A stretch of 64,000 nucleotides of DNA from Legionella donaldsonii (GTDB taxonomy: Bacteria; Pseudomonadota; Gammaproteobacteria; Legionellales; Legionellaceae). The stretch lies in assembly GCF_900452385.1 (NCBI RefSeq), contig NZ_UGOA01000001.1:62001-126000 (forward strand), read 5' to 3'. The position numbers were made by a program, and so were the translations under genes. The notes under the pieces were generated by a model. It was not told where the DNA came from. It worked only from the letters and a program-made list of their open reading frames with translations, and searched no databases. Below are positions 51,977 through 61,920 of this stretch, piece by piece (positions within the stretch are counted from its first letter, which is position 1; each line of letters starts with the position of its first letter).

Positions 51977-52828
51977 TCAGTTTGAACCTAACTCTTTTCG
52001 AGACAAATAAACGAGGAAGCGATCAAGCATTTTGACACTGAGTAGCCGTTTGAGCCATACAAAAAGATGGGCAGGAAACGTGACACGATACTTGGCGCGC
52101 GGATTTTTTGCTTCAATGGCATGAATCAGTTTCTTAATGACTGCATCAGTACCTTGTGTGAAGGGAGAGTCGGTTTTTTGCTGGCGGTAATTACCAAGCA
52201 TCTGCTGATATTGAGCTCGAAAGTAACTATGTTCTTTATCAATGTTTTGCAGAGAATTATCAATGCAGTTATCCCTGAATCGACTTTCGATTGGGCCAGG
52301 CTCTACAGTGATTACCCGAATACCGGACGATTGAAGTTCAAGGCGCAGCGTATCACTCAAACCTTCTACGGCATATTTCGATGCATTATAAGCACCCCGA
52401 AAAGGCAAACTGATAACCCCCAGAATGGAACTCATATTGATAATGCGTCCCTGGCCTTGCCTGCGCATGAGGGGGATAGCCAGGCGGGTAAGATCTAACA
52501 GGCCAAAAACGTTGGTCTCAAATTGACTGCGCAAGGCTCCTCGGGAGATATCTTCCAAAGCCCCTACTTGGCCATAACCTGCATTATTGATAAGCACATC
52601 CAGGCGCCCGCCAGTTTTTGCCAGGACTTCTGTGAATGCCGCTTCAATGGATGTCGTGTCATCCATATCCATACGAACGGTTTCAAGTCCAAGCGCTGTC
52701 AGTTTTTGGACATCGTCGTCTTTACGGCAGGAGGCAATAACACGGTGCCCTCGTTTGGCTAAGGCAAGTGCAGCATCATGGCCAATGCCAGTGGAACAAC
52801 CAGTTAGCAGGATAGTTTTTTGGTGCAT
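51977..52828 (-). CDS. Short-chain dehydrogenase/reductase
   Basis: 283 residues, classical SDR: NAD(P) motif TGCSTGIG near residue 10, NNAGYG, catalytic Ser in NMSSILG and YNASK (YxxxK), then the PGPIESRF loop. Basic residues after the second strand (ASCRK) suggest NADPH preference. C-terminal extension (VTFPAHLFVWLKRLLSVKMLDRFL) may be membrane-associating. Substrate unknown. Divergent from the second SDR gene 170 bp away. Confidence 0.9.
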   Translation of the reverse strand: MHQKTILLTGCSTGIGHDAALALAKRGHRVIASCRKDDDVQKLTALGLETVRMDMDDTTSIEAAFTEVLAKTGGRLDVLINNAGYGQVGALEDISRGALRSQFETNVFGLLDLTRLAIPLMRRQGQGRIINMSSILGVISLPFRGAYNASKYAVEGLSDTLRLELQSSGIRVITVEPGPIESRFRDNCIDNSLQNIDKEHSYFRAQYQQMLGNYRQQKTDSPFTQGTDAVIKKLIHAIEAKNPRAKYRVTFPAHLFVWLKRLLSVKMLDRFLVYLSRKELGSN

Positions 52829-52998
52829 GAGATTTGAGATTCACTATTCAGGTCAGATTGAGATTTTCATCTTATAAAAAACTGGCTTTCATGACAAACA
52901 GAATGGCGTATTCCGACCCAGGGAGTTATTGCAGTTTGGTACGAGACATGTTTTGATTTGGGGCAACATTTTTTCTCTCGATCTGGGTATTTAATAGG

Positions 52999-53694
52999 AT
53001 GAAAAATATATTGATTACTGGTGCTAACCGGGGCCTTGGATTGGAATTTGTCAGGCAATTGAGTGAGTTAGACAGCCATATTTTTGCCGCTTGCCGCTTG
53101 CCCGAACAAGCCGATGAATTACAGAAATTGGCAGTACAAAGAAAAAATATCGTTCTTTGCCAATTAGATCTTGCCAAGGACGAAACTATTTTGGCCTTGG
53201 CTAAAAAATTAAGTAAGCAACCTCTCGATTGGCTTGTTAATAATGCTGGTATTAGTGGTGCTCAAGGAGTGACGGTTGGCAATATAGAACGTGATAATTT
53301 TTTAGAGGTACTGGCGATCAATTGTTTTGGTGCATTGAAAGTGGCTGATGCCTTGTTACCCCAATTAGGTAAGGGGAAGGAGAAATTAATTATTAACATT
53401 AGTTCGCGTATGGGGAGTATTAGCGATAACCAGCGAGGGCGTAGTTATGCCTATCGCACAAGCAAGGCTGCATTGAATTGTGCGATGCGTGCTTTCGCTT
53501 TGGATGTGGCTAATGAAGGTATTCATGTGATGCTATTGCATCCTGGTTGGGTAAAAACTCGTTTGGGAGGCTCCGATGCACCCATCGATGCACAAACCAG
53601 CGTCGCCAGTATGTTAAAAGTCATTGCAAAACATAAGCATCATAGCCATGCTGAAGTACTACTAAGCTATGATGGTAGTACGATCGATTGGTAA
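52999..53694 (+). CDS. Short-chain dehydrogenase, C-factor (CsgA)-like
   Basis: 231 residues: TGANRGLGLEFVRQL cofactor motif, NNAGISG, NISSRMGSI with the catalytic Ser, and YRTSKAAL (YxxxK), followed by LHPGWVKTRLGGSDAPIDAQTSV, the segment typical of the C-factor-like SDR group. Substrate unknown. Followed after 27 bp by the CatB-like acetyltransferase, possibly in one transcript. Confidence 0.9.
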   Translation: MKNILITGANRGLGLEFVRQLSELDSHIFAACRLPEQADELQKLAVQRKNIVLCQLDLAKDETILALAKKLSKQPLDWLVNNAGISGAQGVTVGNIERDNFLEVLAINCFGALKVADALLPQLGKGKEKLIINISSRMGSISDNQRGRSYAYRTSKAALNCAMRAFALDVANEGIHVMLLHPGWVKTRLGGSDAPIDAQTSVASMLKVIAKHKHHSHAEVLLSYDGSTIDW

Positions 53695-53721
53695 CGCATT
53701 AAAGGTTATAGAGTATTGATT

Positions 53722-54360
53722 ATGTTAAAAAATTATTTTGATTCCCCTTTTAAGGGTGTCCCGTTGGCACAACAAGTGACTAATCCCAATATTAGTGTGG
53801 GGCCGTATAGCTACTATTCTGGTTATTACCATGGCCATAGCTTTGATGATTGTGCTCGTTATCTCATGCCTGACAGCGAGGAAGTAGACAAGCTCATTAT
53901 CGGAAGCTTCTGCTCAATTGGAAGTGGCGTTGCATTTATGATGGCTGGTAATCAGGGCCATCGCACAGACTGGCTTAGTACCTTTCCTTTTTTTTACCTT
54001 GATGAAAGTGAGTTGGGCGGCGCAATAGATGGCTACCAGGCAGCAGGGAATACTGTTATTGGCAATGATGTTTGGATTGGTACCGAAGCATTGATTATGC
54101 CCGGTATTCAGATCGGTCATGGGGCGATTATTGCCAGCCGTGCTGTAGTAACTAAAAATGTTGAACCCTACGCTATTGTTGGAGGTAATCCGGCAAAACT
54201 CATTCGGAAGCGTTTTAGTGATCAAACCATCGATATTTTATTAGCCATGGCATGGTGGGATTGGCCTTTAGAACGATTGACCCCCGCGATGCCTCTATTA
54301 TGCTCTGGTGATATTCAGGCCTTACAGGACTACTGGTTATCCTGGCATACCTCTGGCTAA
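53722..54360 (+). CDS. CatB-type (xenobiotic) O-acetyltransferase
   Basis: 212 residues of the left-handed beta-helix hexapeptide family, similar to type B chloramphenicol and streptogramin acetyltransferases. Features: N-terminal [18 protein letters not shown], the catalytic His H80 in [18 protein letters not shown], and the hexapeptide run [29 protein letters not shown] then [12 protein letters not shown]. The start is the ATG at 53722 rather than an in-frame TTG at 53716. It may acetylate chloramphenicol-like drugs or an endogenous substrate. Confidence 0.92.
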   Translation: MLKNYFDSPFKGVPLAQQVTNPNISVGPYSYYSGYYHGHSFDDCARYLMPDSEEVDKLIIGSFCSIGSGVAFMMAGNQGHRTDWLSTFPFFYLDESELGGAIDGYQAAGNTVIGNDVWIGTEALIMPGIQIGHGAIIASRAVVTKNVEPYAIVGGNPAKLIRKRFSDQTIDILLAMAWWDWPLERLTPAMPLLCSGDIQALQDYWLSWHTSG

Positions 54361-54430
54361 ACGTGTTTATTGCTAAACTTTCATAACATGTCCCTGTTAA
54401 GGGAGCAGGCCTGGCTCCGGGAGCGAGAAA

Positions 54431-55390
54431 ATGCATTCGATCAGCGAATGGTGGATGTGGTTGGGTTTTTTTCTCTTAGTGAGCCTGGTATTAGCCATTG
54501 ACATTTTTTTATTGGGCAGGAGGAAAGCACACCGTATCTCAATTAAAGAGGCACTTACCTGGGTTTCAATCTGGATATCCCTGGCCTTGTTATTTAATTT
54601 GTTTCTTTGGTGGTATTTAATTCATACAGCCGGCGTCGTTATCGCTCATCAAAAAGCGATGGAATTTTTAACCGGTTATTTAATTGAAGAATCACTTTCA
54701 ATTGACAACATGTTTATTTTCATCATGATTTTCAATTATTTTGCAGTTCCTCATGAATACCAGCGCCGTGTTTTATTATATGGAGTCATGGGCGCTATTG
54801 TCATGCGTTTGGGTATCATTTTGTTGGGTGTTTTTCTGGTAGAAAAATTCCATTGGATTTTATATATCTTTGGTCTGGTTTTGATAGCAACCGGTATTAA
54901 AATGTTTATCTTTTCTGAACAAAAATTTGATTTTACGGAAAATTGGGTTTTACGTTGGATGAGAACTTATCTGCGGGTTAGCACGGCTTTTCATGAGGAA
55001 AAATTCTTTATAAAACAGGGAAATTTGCTCTATGCAACCCCTTTGTTTTTAGCTTTGGTACTGATTGAGGTGAGTGATTTAATTTTTGCTTTAGATAGTC
55101 TTCCCGCCATTTTTGCAATTACAAACGATCCGTTCATTGTTTTTACATCGAACATTTTTGCCATTATGGGTTTACGTGCCCTTTATTTTTTGTTGGCAAA
55201 TATAGCCGAACGCTTTCATTTACTTAAATATGGTATTGCACTGATTCTGGTATTTATTGGATTTAAAATGTTGTTGAGTTATTGGTTCAAGATGCCTATC
55301 TATATTGCCCTTGGGGTAGTCGTGATTACTTTGGCGGGTAGTATAGTGCTCAGTTTACAGCAGACTGCCAGGAGAAAAGAGGGAAAATAA
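54431..55390 (+). CDS. TerC-family membrane protein
   Basis: 319 residues with about nine membrane helices and the TerC signatures SLSIDNMFIFIMIF and LVLIEVSDLIFALDSLPAIFAIT, each with acidic residues within membrane segments. TerC/Alx proteins are linked to Mn export and tellurium resistance. The 70-bp leader contains short hairpins (TCCCTGTTAAGGGA and GGAGC...GCTCC, 54389-54417), but it is too short for a yybP-ykoY Mn riboswitch. Start ATG 54431 after GAGCGAGA. Confidence 0.92.
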   Translation: MHSISEWWMWLGFFLLVSLVLAIDIFLLGRRKAHRISIKEALTWVSIWISLALLFNLFLWWYLIHTAGVVIAHQKAMEFLTGYLIEESLSIDNMFIFIMIFNYFAVPHEYQRRVLLYGVMGAIVMRLGIILLGVFLVEKFHWILYIFGLVLIATGIKMFIFSEQKFDFTENWVLRWMRTYLRVSTAFHEEKFFIKQGNLLYATPLFLALVLIEVSDLIFALDSLPAIFAITNDPFIVFTSNIFAIMGLRALYFLLANIAERFHLLKYGIALILVFIGFKMLLSYWFKMPIYIALGVVVITLAGSIVLSLQQTARRKEGK

Positions 55391-55424
55391 AACAATCAGC
55401 TCATTTTTTTCTATTTGGGTGGCA

Positions 55425-55430
55425 TATAAT
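55425..55430 (+). promoter_or_regulatory. Probable -10 element for the 373-aa gene
   Basis: A perfect TATAAT 31 bp before the start codon, with a weak -35 (CATTTT, 55402-55407) 17 bases upstream. Its position directly before a solitary gene supports an independent transcript. Confidence 0.5.
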
Positions 55431-55460
55431 AGACATTAATAGGATTAATAGAAGAGTAAT

Positions 55461-56582
55461 ATGGCTTCACAGAGCAATTTACCACCGATCGTTATCCTAA
55501 GCCGTTCATCTTCTTCAAGTGGTCAGATTCTAAGCCAGGATTCTGAAGGTGGGAATCTGGCATTGGGGATGTCTGAATCCTTTGTTTATATTCCAATTAT
55601 CTTAGTAGAACAAAGTTTAGTAACGCCTGATTACGAACTTTATCTTTTTAAAGACTATGAAAATCTTAGCGAAAAAATTGACGAAATAATAAAAACTGGC
55701 CGTGATGCGATTATCCTGCTGGGAAGTGGAAAAGAACGGGTTGCCTATTTTATTGAGGATAAAGGCCTGGTTTCTTCCACGCCTAGTGAAATCAGATACG
55801 GCTTTGATGTAGAGAAACTGAATCATCTCCAACTTGATGATAAGCAAAAAGTGGATCGAGCGAACAATGACCTGGTTACAGTGAGAGGAATAATTAGACA
55901 ACTTCGATTACAGAGTGGTCGTGGTAATGAGGTTGAAGTGAATGGAACTCGAACAGGCCATCATGTATTTTCTCAGAGTTTCGGTCCTTGTAATCCTGTA
56001 TTGGCACGACGTAAAAAAGATAATCAATTTGTTCTTCATCATGCTGATAGTTCATCTGTTGATGATACTGGTGGTATTGGTGCATTTTTACAAAGTGTAA
56101 AACTCGGCGAAGGAGCACAAGGTGTTTTTGTGGTGCAAAATCCTAAAGTCAAAAGAAATGTTGTTAAAGCACCTTTGATAGCTGGGGGTATTGCCGTGCA
56201 ATTGCAGGATCAGAGTGTAAAACGCATCAATTTACCTGAAGGCTTCACTGCTATAGCCTGCATTAACGGAAATACGGTGATTTTGGCTAACAAGCTAGTC
56301 GTTTTTCACGGTAATGACGAGAAGGAAAAATTGCTACAGGATTTGAGTGAAGCGCAGAGTTCTATGGAAAAAAGCCGGGAAATTAATAGTCACGCAGGCC
56401 CTGATATTATTGCATTGTCCCAGACCTTGAAGGATGTGGTTACTGTGAATGGTGAAATGAAAAAAAAACTTAATGACAAAGAAGACCCCTATAAAGACTT
56501 GATTAATAATTTGAAAGAACTAGGGATTGGGGAAAAAACGACTGAAAAAAAAAGTATTTTTCAGCGTTTGCTGAAGCTTTAA
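55461..56582 (+). CDS. Unknown 373-aa protein
   Basis: Soluble protein starting MASQSNLPPIVILSRSSSSSGQ, with a mixed alpha/beta middle (DAIILLGSGKERVAYFIED, VFVVQNPKVKRNVVKAPLIAGGIAVQL) and a helical end (about 280-373, ending SIFQRLLKL). A segment HHVFSQSFGPCNPVLARR with HHADSSSVDDTGG suggests a papain- or deaminase-like motif region, but I cannot assign it. No signal peptide. Own promoter (TATAAT). Possible effector by genomic style; no PmrA box, since the TTAAT repeat upstream has nine-base spacing. Confidence 0.6.
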   Translation: MASQSNLPPIVILSRSSSSSGQILSQDSEGGNLALGMSESFVYIPIILVEQSLVTPDYELYLFKDYENLSEKIDEIIKTGRDAIILLGSGKERVAYFIEDKGLVSSTPSEIRYGFDVEKLNHLQLDDKQKVDRANNDLVTVRGIIRQLRLQSGRGNEVEVNGTRTGHHVFSQSFGPCNPVLARRKKDNQFVLHHADSSSVDDTGGIGAFLQSVKLGEGAQGVFVVQNPKVKRNVVKAPLIAGGIAVQLQDQSVKRINLPEGFTAIACINGNTVILANKLVVFHGNDEKEKLLQDLSEAQSSMEKSREINSHAGPDIIALSQTLKDVVTVNGEMKKKLNDKEDPYKDLINNLKELGIGEKTTEKKSIFQRLLKL

Positions 56583-56807
56583 TGATTTGAATTGCAGGTA
56601 GGGTACTGTTTGAATGAGAAAGAGGTTTTTCTATAAGAATTCTGACTTATCGTGTTTTCTTTAAAAATGACAACTATTGTATGACTAAAAAAGGATGTTT
56701 TTTCTTGCCCTGATGCCTGGGAATAATTACTTAAGCAATATCAGTTGTTTCACAGGATTCATTTACATATAATTCGCGTGCTTTCATTTAACACAGGGGC
56801 GTGAATT

Positions 56808-57206
56808 ATGAAGAGGATAGTGTTTGTTTTACTTGCCGGCTTGTTTCTTTCCAATGTACAGGCCTCTACACAGCGAAGTACTTTTTTCTGCGGTTATAAA
56901 GATTATTTTCATTTAAGCAGCAGTACCCATCCAAATATTTATATCCGCAGTGCCAACAATAATCAGGATTTAAACCTTTTAATAATCGGGCCTCGTAGCT
57001 TTGAAATTAGAGATACGGATGCCTGCAACACAGGTTACGCTCACGTTGGGGTCGCTTATGATGATTATCATTGGTGCATATTGGATATTAAAGATGGCCC
57101 TTATATGATGCACCCCTCTATAAGAGCTGCCTGTAGTGGGATGGAGTATAAGGGACTCAGTTATGATGGATTTAATACCTATTCTTACACGATAAATATT
57201 GATTGA
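56808..57206 (+). CDS. Small exported cysteine-containing protein
   Basis: 132 residues with a signal peptide (MKRIVFVLLAGLFLSNVQA). The mature part contains four cysteines (FFCGY, TDACNTG, HWCILD, RAACSG), which probably form two disulphides, and many aromatic residues. No family recognised. The 225 bp upstream (56583-56807) hold only its promoter region. Followed by a bidirectional terminator. Confidence 0.65.
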   Translation: MKRIVFVLLAGLFLSNVQASTQRSTFFCGYKDYFHLSSSTHPNIYIRSANNNQDLNLLIIGPRSFEIRDTDACNTGYAHVGVAYDDYHWCILDIKDGPYMMHPSIRAACSGMEYKGLSYDGFNTYSYTINID

Positions 57207-57217
57207 TTGGAAGAGAG

Positions 57218-57253
57218 GGTGAGTTGCTTATAGTTGTCTCACAGCAACTCATC
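57218..57253. terminator. Bidirectional terminator between the exported-protein gene and chrA
   Basis: GGTGAGTTGC (57218-57227) pairs with GCAACTCATC (57244-57253) with one wobble pair and a 16-base loop, between convergent genes ending at 57206 and 57265. Confidence 0.6.
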
Positions 57254-57264
57254 CTGATAACAGC

Positions 57265-58473
57265 TTATGGCCAACCAAGTCCGGTAACAACCGCTGCAAA
57301 AATAACAACGGCCCAGGAAGGAATATTACAAAAAAGCAATAATAGAAAACAAACTACTGCCAGAAAATAATCAGCGAGATTGTAAATAGCACTTGTCCAT
57401 ACGGGGTTATAAAAGGCAGCTAATAAGAGGCCAACCACGGCGGCGTTTACTCCCAGCATTGCGCGTTGAATAACAAAATGGTTACGTAAGACTTCCCAGA
57501 AAGGCAGGGTCCCTATGATTAGCAAAAAGGACGGTAAAAATATGGCGATTAGAGCAATACTAGCGCCTACGAAGCCTGCCGGTGTTTGTGTGGATAGAGC
57601 CCCCAGGTAGGCAGCGAAGGTAAAGAGAGGGCCTGGTAAGGCTTGTGCTATTCCGTAACCAGCAAGAAATTGATTGTTTGTTACCCAGCCCGAAGGAACT
57701 ACCAATGTTTGTAGTAGGGGCAAAACCACATGCCCGCCACCAAACACGAGTGCTCCGGCACGATAGAAACCAGCAAATAACGTTGTCACATAACTCTCCG
57801 TTTCCAAGGCAAGCACGGGTAATAGAAACAGCAAAAGAAAGAAGAGAGTCAGGCATACCAAACCACGCTTTTTATTGATGGGTATTGACAGAGAACAATG
57901 AGGTAGTTGGGTTGGTGGCGTAAGTAGCCACCAGCCTAATAGACCGCCTCCCAACATAACAATGAGTTGTCCTAAAATGCCAACGATTAACGAGGTAACT
58001 ATTGCAGCGACAAGGGCAATACTTATGCGAATCCTATCAGGCGTTAAGATTTTTGCCATCCCCCACAATGCTTGGGCCACAATTGCAACAGCAACTACCT
58101 TCAAACCATGCAGCCAATTATTATTCACCGTTTGCAGGTGAGTCATCGCTATGGCAAATACTAGCATTATGATAGCTGATGGTAAGGTAAATCCTAGCCA
58201 GGCTGCTATGGCACCTTTAAGTCCGGCACGTGATAAACCCAGAGCAATACCGACCTGACTGCTGGCTGGGCCAGGTAAAAATTGACTTAAGGCGACCAAA
58301 TCGGCGTAGGATTGCTCGGTTAACCATTTTTGGCGTAGAACAAACTCCTCTCTGAAATAGCCGAGATGAGCAATCGGACCACCAAAACAAGTGCAACCTA
58401 ATTTGAGGAAAAGTAAAAATATACCGAAGACGGTTGGTGTTTTTGAAGGGAGGCTTATGGTTGTTTTCTTCAT
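57265..58473 (-). CDS. chrA: Chromate transporter ChrA (long-chain CHR)
   Basis: 402 residues with two homologous CHR domains. The N-terminal half has FGGPIAHLGYFREEFV, ADLVALSQFLPGPASSQVG and LGFTLPSAI; the C-terminal half has FGGGHVVLPLL, FLAGYGIAQALPGPLFTFAAYLG and FLPSFLLI. The family exports chromate, possibly with sulfate-like specificity. No ChrB-type regulator adjoins. Leftward, 90 bp downstream of phaC. Confidence 0.92.
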   Translation of the reverse strand: MKKTTISLPSKTPTVFGIFLLFLKLGCTCFGGPIAHLGYFREEFVLRQKWLTEQSYADLVALSQFLPGPASSQVGIALGLSRAGLKGAIAAWLGFTLPSAIIMLVFAIAMTHLQTVNNNWLHGLKVVAVAIVAQALWGMAKILTPDRIRISIALVAAIVTSLIVGILGQLIVMLGGGLLGWWLLTPPTQLPHCSLSIPINKKRGLVCLTLFFLLLFLLPVLALETESYVTTLFAGFYRAGALVFGGGHVVLPLLQTLVVPSGWVTNNQFLAGYGIAQALPGPLFTFAAYLGALSTQTPAGFVGASIALIAIFLPSFLLIIGTLPFWEVLRNHFVIQRAMLGVNAAVVGLLLAAFYNPVWTSAIYNLADYFLAVVCFLLLLFCNIPSWAVVIFAAVVTGLGWP

Positions 58474-58563
58474 GAATCAATCCAGGTTGCCGTTAAGTAT
58501 GAGGATCTATAAACAACCAGCCTTAACCCAATTGGTTTAAGGAGGAATATAAGCAATAACGCT

Positions 58564-60360
58564 TTATTTCTGCAAGACATATCTGCCGGGAGCAGCAGGA
58601 AGAGAGTCAGGCAGTTTTGGAGGGGAGACCCGTGTTGCGCTAGAGTGTTGAACCAACCAATGGTGTAAGGCCAGCCACCATGAGCCGTGTTTGATTGTTG
58701 CAATTTCGAGCCAGTTCGTTGGATCAATATAGGTTGTATCTTTCTTGTGCCTGTGGATACGGTAAGTTCTATTCTTGCGTCCTGGCTCACTAACTATGCC
58801 AGCATTATGCCCTCCCTCGGTTAATACAAAAGTAATATCATCATTGATCATCAGATGAATTTTATATACCGAACGCCAGGGAGCGACGTGGTCTTTTTCT
58901 GTGCTAACAATAAAGGCGGGCAAATGAATATTGGCAGCGACTACGGGCATGCCTTCAACTTTAAAACGCCCTGCAGAAAAATCATTATCGAGAAAAAGCT
59001 TTTCCAAATATTCACTATGCATTTTATAGGGCATGCGGGTGGCATCGGCATTCCAGGCTAACAGATCAATGAGACCGCGTTGAGTACCCGCCATATAGTC
59101 ATGCACCATTTTTGACCATATTAAGTCATAGCTGCGGAGCATCTGGAAAGAGCCAGCCATTTGTTTCGTATCCAGATAACCCTGTCCCCACATCATATTT
59201 TTCAGAAAAGAAACCTGGCTTTCCGTGATAAAGAGCATTAGTTCTCCTGCTTCACTGAAATCGCCTTGTGCTGCTAATAGTACGAGACTGTTAAGACGCT
59301 CATCGCCATTTCTGGCCATTGCTGCCGCAGTAATCATCGCTAAAGTACCACCGAGGCAGTAGCCCATAAGATTAATTTTGGTTTTTGGTTGAATGGCGGA
59401 AACGGCATCAATTGCTGCCATAGCCCCTAAGCGGTAATAATCATCCATGCCTAAATTACGGTCCTTGCTGTCTGGATTGCGCCAGGAAACGATATAGACC
59501 GTATGTCCTTTGCTAACAAACCAATTCACCATTGAGTTTTTTGGCGAGAGGTCGAGAATATAATATTTCATAATCCATGCGGGCAATATGAGGAGGGGCT
59601 CTCTAAAAACGGTTTGGGTCTGTGGTTTATATTGGATGAGCTCAATCAAATGATTACGAAAGACGATTTTTCCTGGTGTAATAGCCACCGTTTTGCCAGG
59701 GATAAAGTGTTCAATTCCAGCTGGCGGCGCACCGATTAATCGTTCCAGGGTGTCTTGTAGAGCGAGTTTAGTCCCGTGAATTAAATTAAGACCATTTGAG
59801 CGAATTGTCTCATAAAAGAGATTAGGGTTAGTCAATACAAAATTGGATGGTGATAAAGCATCCATGATTTGCCGAATGCAAAAAGCAACCGTTCGTTCGA
59901 CATGTTCGGGTAAACCGGGAATCTCGGTGGTCGCACGCCGCCACCAATCTTCTATTTGGAGAAAGCCCTCGGCCCAAAAACGCCAAGGGAGGGACTCCCA
60001 ATTTTCGGTATGGAATCTTACATCACGGCCGTTACCTGGTCTGGTTTCGCATAAAATTTTGTTGCCGCAATCTTCGGTATGGAGAAGTGGATAAAGCGCT
60101 AGTTCTGTTAAGCGGCCTGGGCAGAGCGCTAATTGGGCTAGCCAGGAAAAATAAGCCGTGCTGAGGGCTGCGGGACTTATTCCGGCAGATATTTTAGCAA
60201 GATTTGCCTGAAAAAATTGATCAAAGAGATTAAAAAAAACAATTAACTCACTGGCTTCCTTAAAGGAAGAAGCCCGCTCAGGATAACCAGGAATTATGGT
60301 TGTCGGGCGTGATTTTGATAATCGTCGTACTTTTGAAATTTTATTTTTTGAGCCAGCCAT
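58564..60360 (-). CDS. phaC: Poly(3-hydroxyalkanoate) synthase, class I type
   Basis: 598-residue PHA polymerase building storage polyester on granules. The alpha/beta-hydrolase core shows the lipase-like box GYCLGG with the nucleophile C335, D490 in TEKDHVAPW, and H518 in GGHNAGIV. Substrate entry segment WRNPDSKDRNLGMDDYY is also typical. AAGGAAGGG precedes the ATG at 60360. No phaP, phaR, phaA or phaB genes are next to it. Legionella species store PHB, in line with the call. Confidence 0.93.
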   Translation of the reverse strand: MAGSKNKISKVRRLSKSRPTTIIPGYPERASSFKEASELIVFFNLFDQFFQANLAKISAGISPAALSTAYFSWLAQLALCPGRLTELALYPLLHTEDCGNKILCETRPGNGRDVRFHTENWESLPWRFWAEGFLQIEDWWRRATTEIPGLPEHVERTVAFCIRQIMDALSPSNFVLTNPNLFYETIRSNGLNLIHGTKLALQDTLERLIGAPPAGIEHFIPGKTVAITPGKIVFRNHLIELIQYKPQTQTVFREPLLILPAWIMKYYILDLSPKNSMVNWFVSKGHTVYIVSWRNPDSKDRNLGMDDYYRLGAMAAIDAVSAIQPKTKINLMGYCLGGTLAMITAAAMARNGDERLNSLVLLAAQGDFSEAGELMLFITESQVSFLKNMMWGQGYLDTKQMAGSFQMLRSYDLIWSKMVHDYMAGTQRGLIDLLAWNADATRMPYKMHSEYLEKLFLDNDFSAGRFKVEGMPVVAANIHLPAFIVSTEKDHVAPWRSVYKIHLMINDDITFVLTEGGHNAGIVSEPGRKNRTYRIHRHKKDTTYIDPTNWLEIATIKHGSWWLALHHWLVQHSSATRVSPPKLPDSLPAAPGRYVLQK

Positions 60361-60691
60361 TGCCCTTCCTTGGGGTTGTATAATTTTCAGACTTCTAATT
60401 ACAAAGTAGCACTAAAACAGTCGTTTAGCGAAGCATTGGGTGCAAAAACAAGACGAAATTTTTGTTTCGATAGGCTTAAGGGAATAGTAAAGCTAATGAA
60501 TTTATCATCGCGGCAGACCCTTTTATGAGTGGTTGCTAATAATTCGCCTGCTAAAGTCAAGTTATCCATAAGGAACGCAGTTATTCATAAGGTTTTTTTA
60601 GAGAAAGCTAGATAGGTCGGCTCAAGATCTTAGGGATAAGAGACAAGATGTAGCATGTAATTAGGTCGATTTGATATCTAAAGAGTGATCT
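60361..60691. other. Non-coding stretch between phaC and the transglycosylase gene
   Basis: AT-rich intergenic DNA holding the divergent control regions of phaC and the rightward gene. No credible frame, RNA gene or strong inverted repeat was seen. Confidence 0.4.
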
Positions 60692-60721
60692 TGGGTCTTC
60701 TCATCGGTTAGTTGTATACTG
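60692..60721 (+). promoter_or_regulatory. Candidate sigma70 promoter for the lytic transglycosylase gene
   Basis: TTGGGT (60692-60697) and TATACT (60716-60721) with an 18-base spacer, giving a leader of about 135 bases before the start codon at 60865. Confidence 0.45.
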
Positions 60722-60864
60722 GCGTATGCGACGCTTGCAGGCATGATTCCTGCTTGTATAAATTTTCAACTTCTTGCTGTGAGCTAAATACAGTGCTAAT
60801 TGGTCAAAAACGAAGCGTTCTTATTGATTTGGTAGTAGCAAGAATAACAATAAGGGGAATGGTC

Positions 60865-61839
60865 ATGAAAAAATGGGGACGTCGTGCGGCAACTTTAGGC
60901 CTATTGATGCTATCACAGTGGCTTATGGCTGCCCAACAGAATTGGAATAGCTGGGTTGCTGAAGTCAGGCAACAGGCGCTGGAGCAAGGTATTTCTTCTA
61001 CGGTTTTTGATCAAGCCTTTGCAGATATTCGTGAGCCAAGCCGCCAAGTAAAAGGCCTGGCACGTTCACAACCTGAGCATCGATTGACATTTAGTAAATA
61101 TCTGCATTCGCGTGCGGATAATTACCGGATTATGATGGGACGTAAGCAGTACAATAAGAATAAAGAATTATTGGATGAAATTGGCCAGCATTTCGGTGTT
61201 GATCCCTGCTTTATTGTATCCTTTTGGGGGATGGAAAGCAGTTACGGCACCTACATGGGTAATTTCCCGGTCATTAAATCGTTAGCAACGCTGGCTTATG
61301 ATTCTAATCGACGGGATTTTTTCCGTAAGCAACTCTTCCTGGCACTCCATATTTTGAATGATGGTCATGTAACCTTACAGCATTTCAAAGGAGAATGGGC
61401 TGGTGCTTCAGGCCAACCACAGTTTTTACCTTCTAGCTGGTTAGAATTTGCTGTGGACTATGATGGCGATGGCCGTAAAGACATTTGGGAAAGTAAAGCA
61501 GACGTATTCGCATCGATTGCCAACTACATGAAAAAGAATGGTTGGCAGACTGGTCAGCCTTGGGCTATCCAAGTGAAACTTCCTCCGAAATTTGATATGA
61601 AATTAGAGGGTAAAGCAGTCGTTAAACCAGTCAGTGAATGGAATGCTCTAGGCGTACGTACTGAAAGCGGTCAACCTTTACCTCACCAGGAGCTAGAGGC
61701 TAGTATCGTACAACCGAATGGCGGGCCAGTTTTCCTCGCTTATCCTAACTATAAGATGATTTTGCGCTACAATAATTCTATCTACTATGCTGGTGCAATC
61801 GGGTATATGGCCGATAAAATTTGTAATCGCGTTAAGTAG
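60865..61839 (+). CDS. Lytic murein transglycosylase B-type (SLT2)
   Basis: About 324 residues with a signal peptide (WGRRAATLGLLMLSQWLMA). The transglycosylase domain has the catalytic Glu in GMESSYGTYMGNFPV, then SLATLAYDSNRRDFF, GEWAGASGQPQFLPSSW and the Ca-site-like DYDGDGRKDIW, all typical of the MltB family. No lipobox cysteine, so a soluble periplasmic (Slt35-like or MltB2) form. The frame is open to 60712, but AAGGGG before the ATGs at 60859/60865 and the signal peptide decide the start; 60865 has the better spacing. Confidence 0.92.
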   Translation: MKKWGRRAATLGLLMLSQWLMAAQQNWNSWVAEVRQQALEQGISSTVFDQAFADIREPSRQVKGLARSQPEHRLTFSKYLHSRADNYRIMMGRKQYNKNKELLDEIGQHFGVDPCFIVSFWGMESSYGTYMGNFPVIKSLATLAYDSNRRDFFRKQLFLALHILNDGHVTLQHFKGEWAGASGQPQFLPSSWLEFAVDYDGDGRKDIWESKADVFASIANYMKKNGWQTGQPWAIQVKLPPKFDMKLEGKAVVKPVSEWNALGVRTESGQPLPHQELEASIVQPNGGPVFLAYPNYKMILRYNNSIYYAGAIGYMADKICNRVK

Positions 61840-61920
61840 ATTACAAGAGGGTTTTGAACAGGCGGAATTTGTCTTCCGCCTGATGGCTAAAGGCTCGATT
61901 TCTGTTTAAGAGGTGGATCT

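Noticed and set aside
54361-54430. yybP-ykoY Mn riboswitch before terC
   Set aside because: The leader is only 70 bases and the short hairpins lack the riboswitch core; the preceding gene ends too close.
55434-55452. TTAAT tandem repeat before the 373-aa gene as a PmrA box
   Set aside because: The TTAA cores are nine rather than 11 bases apart, and they lie downstream of a good TATAAT.
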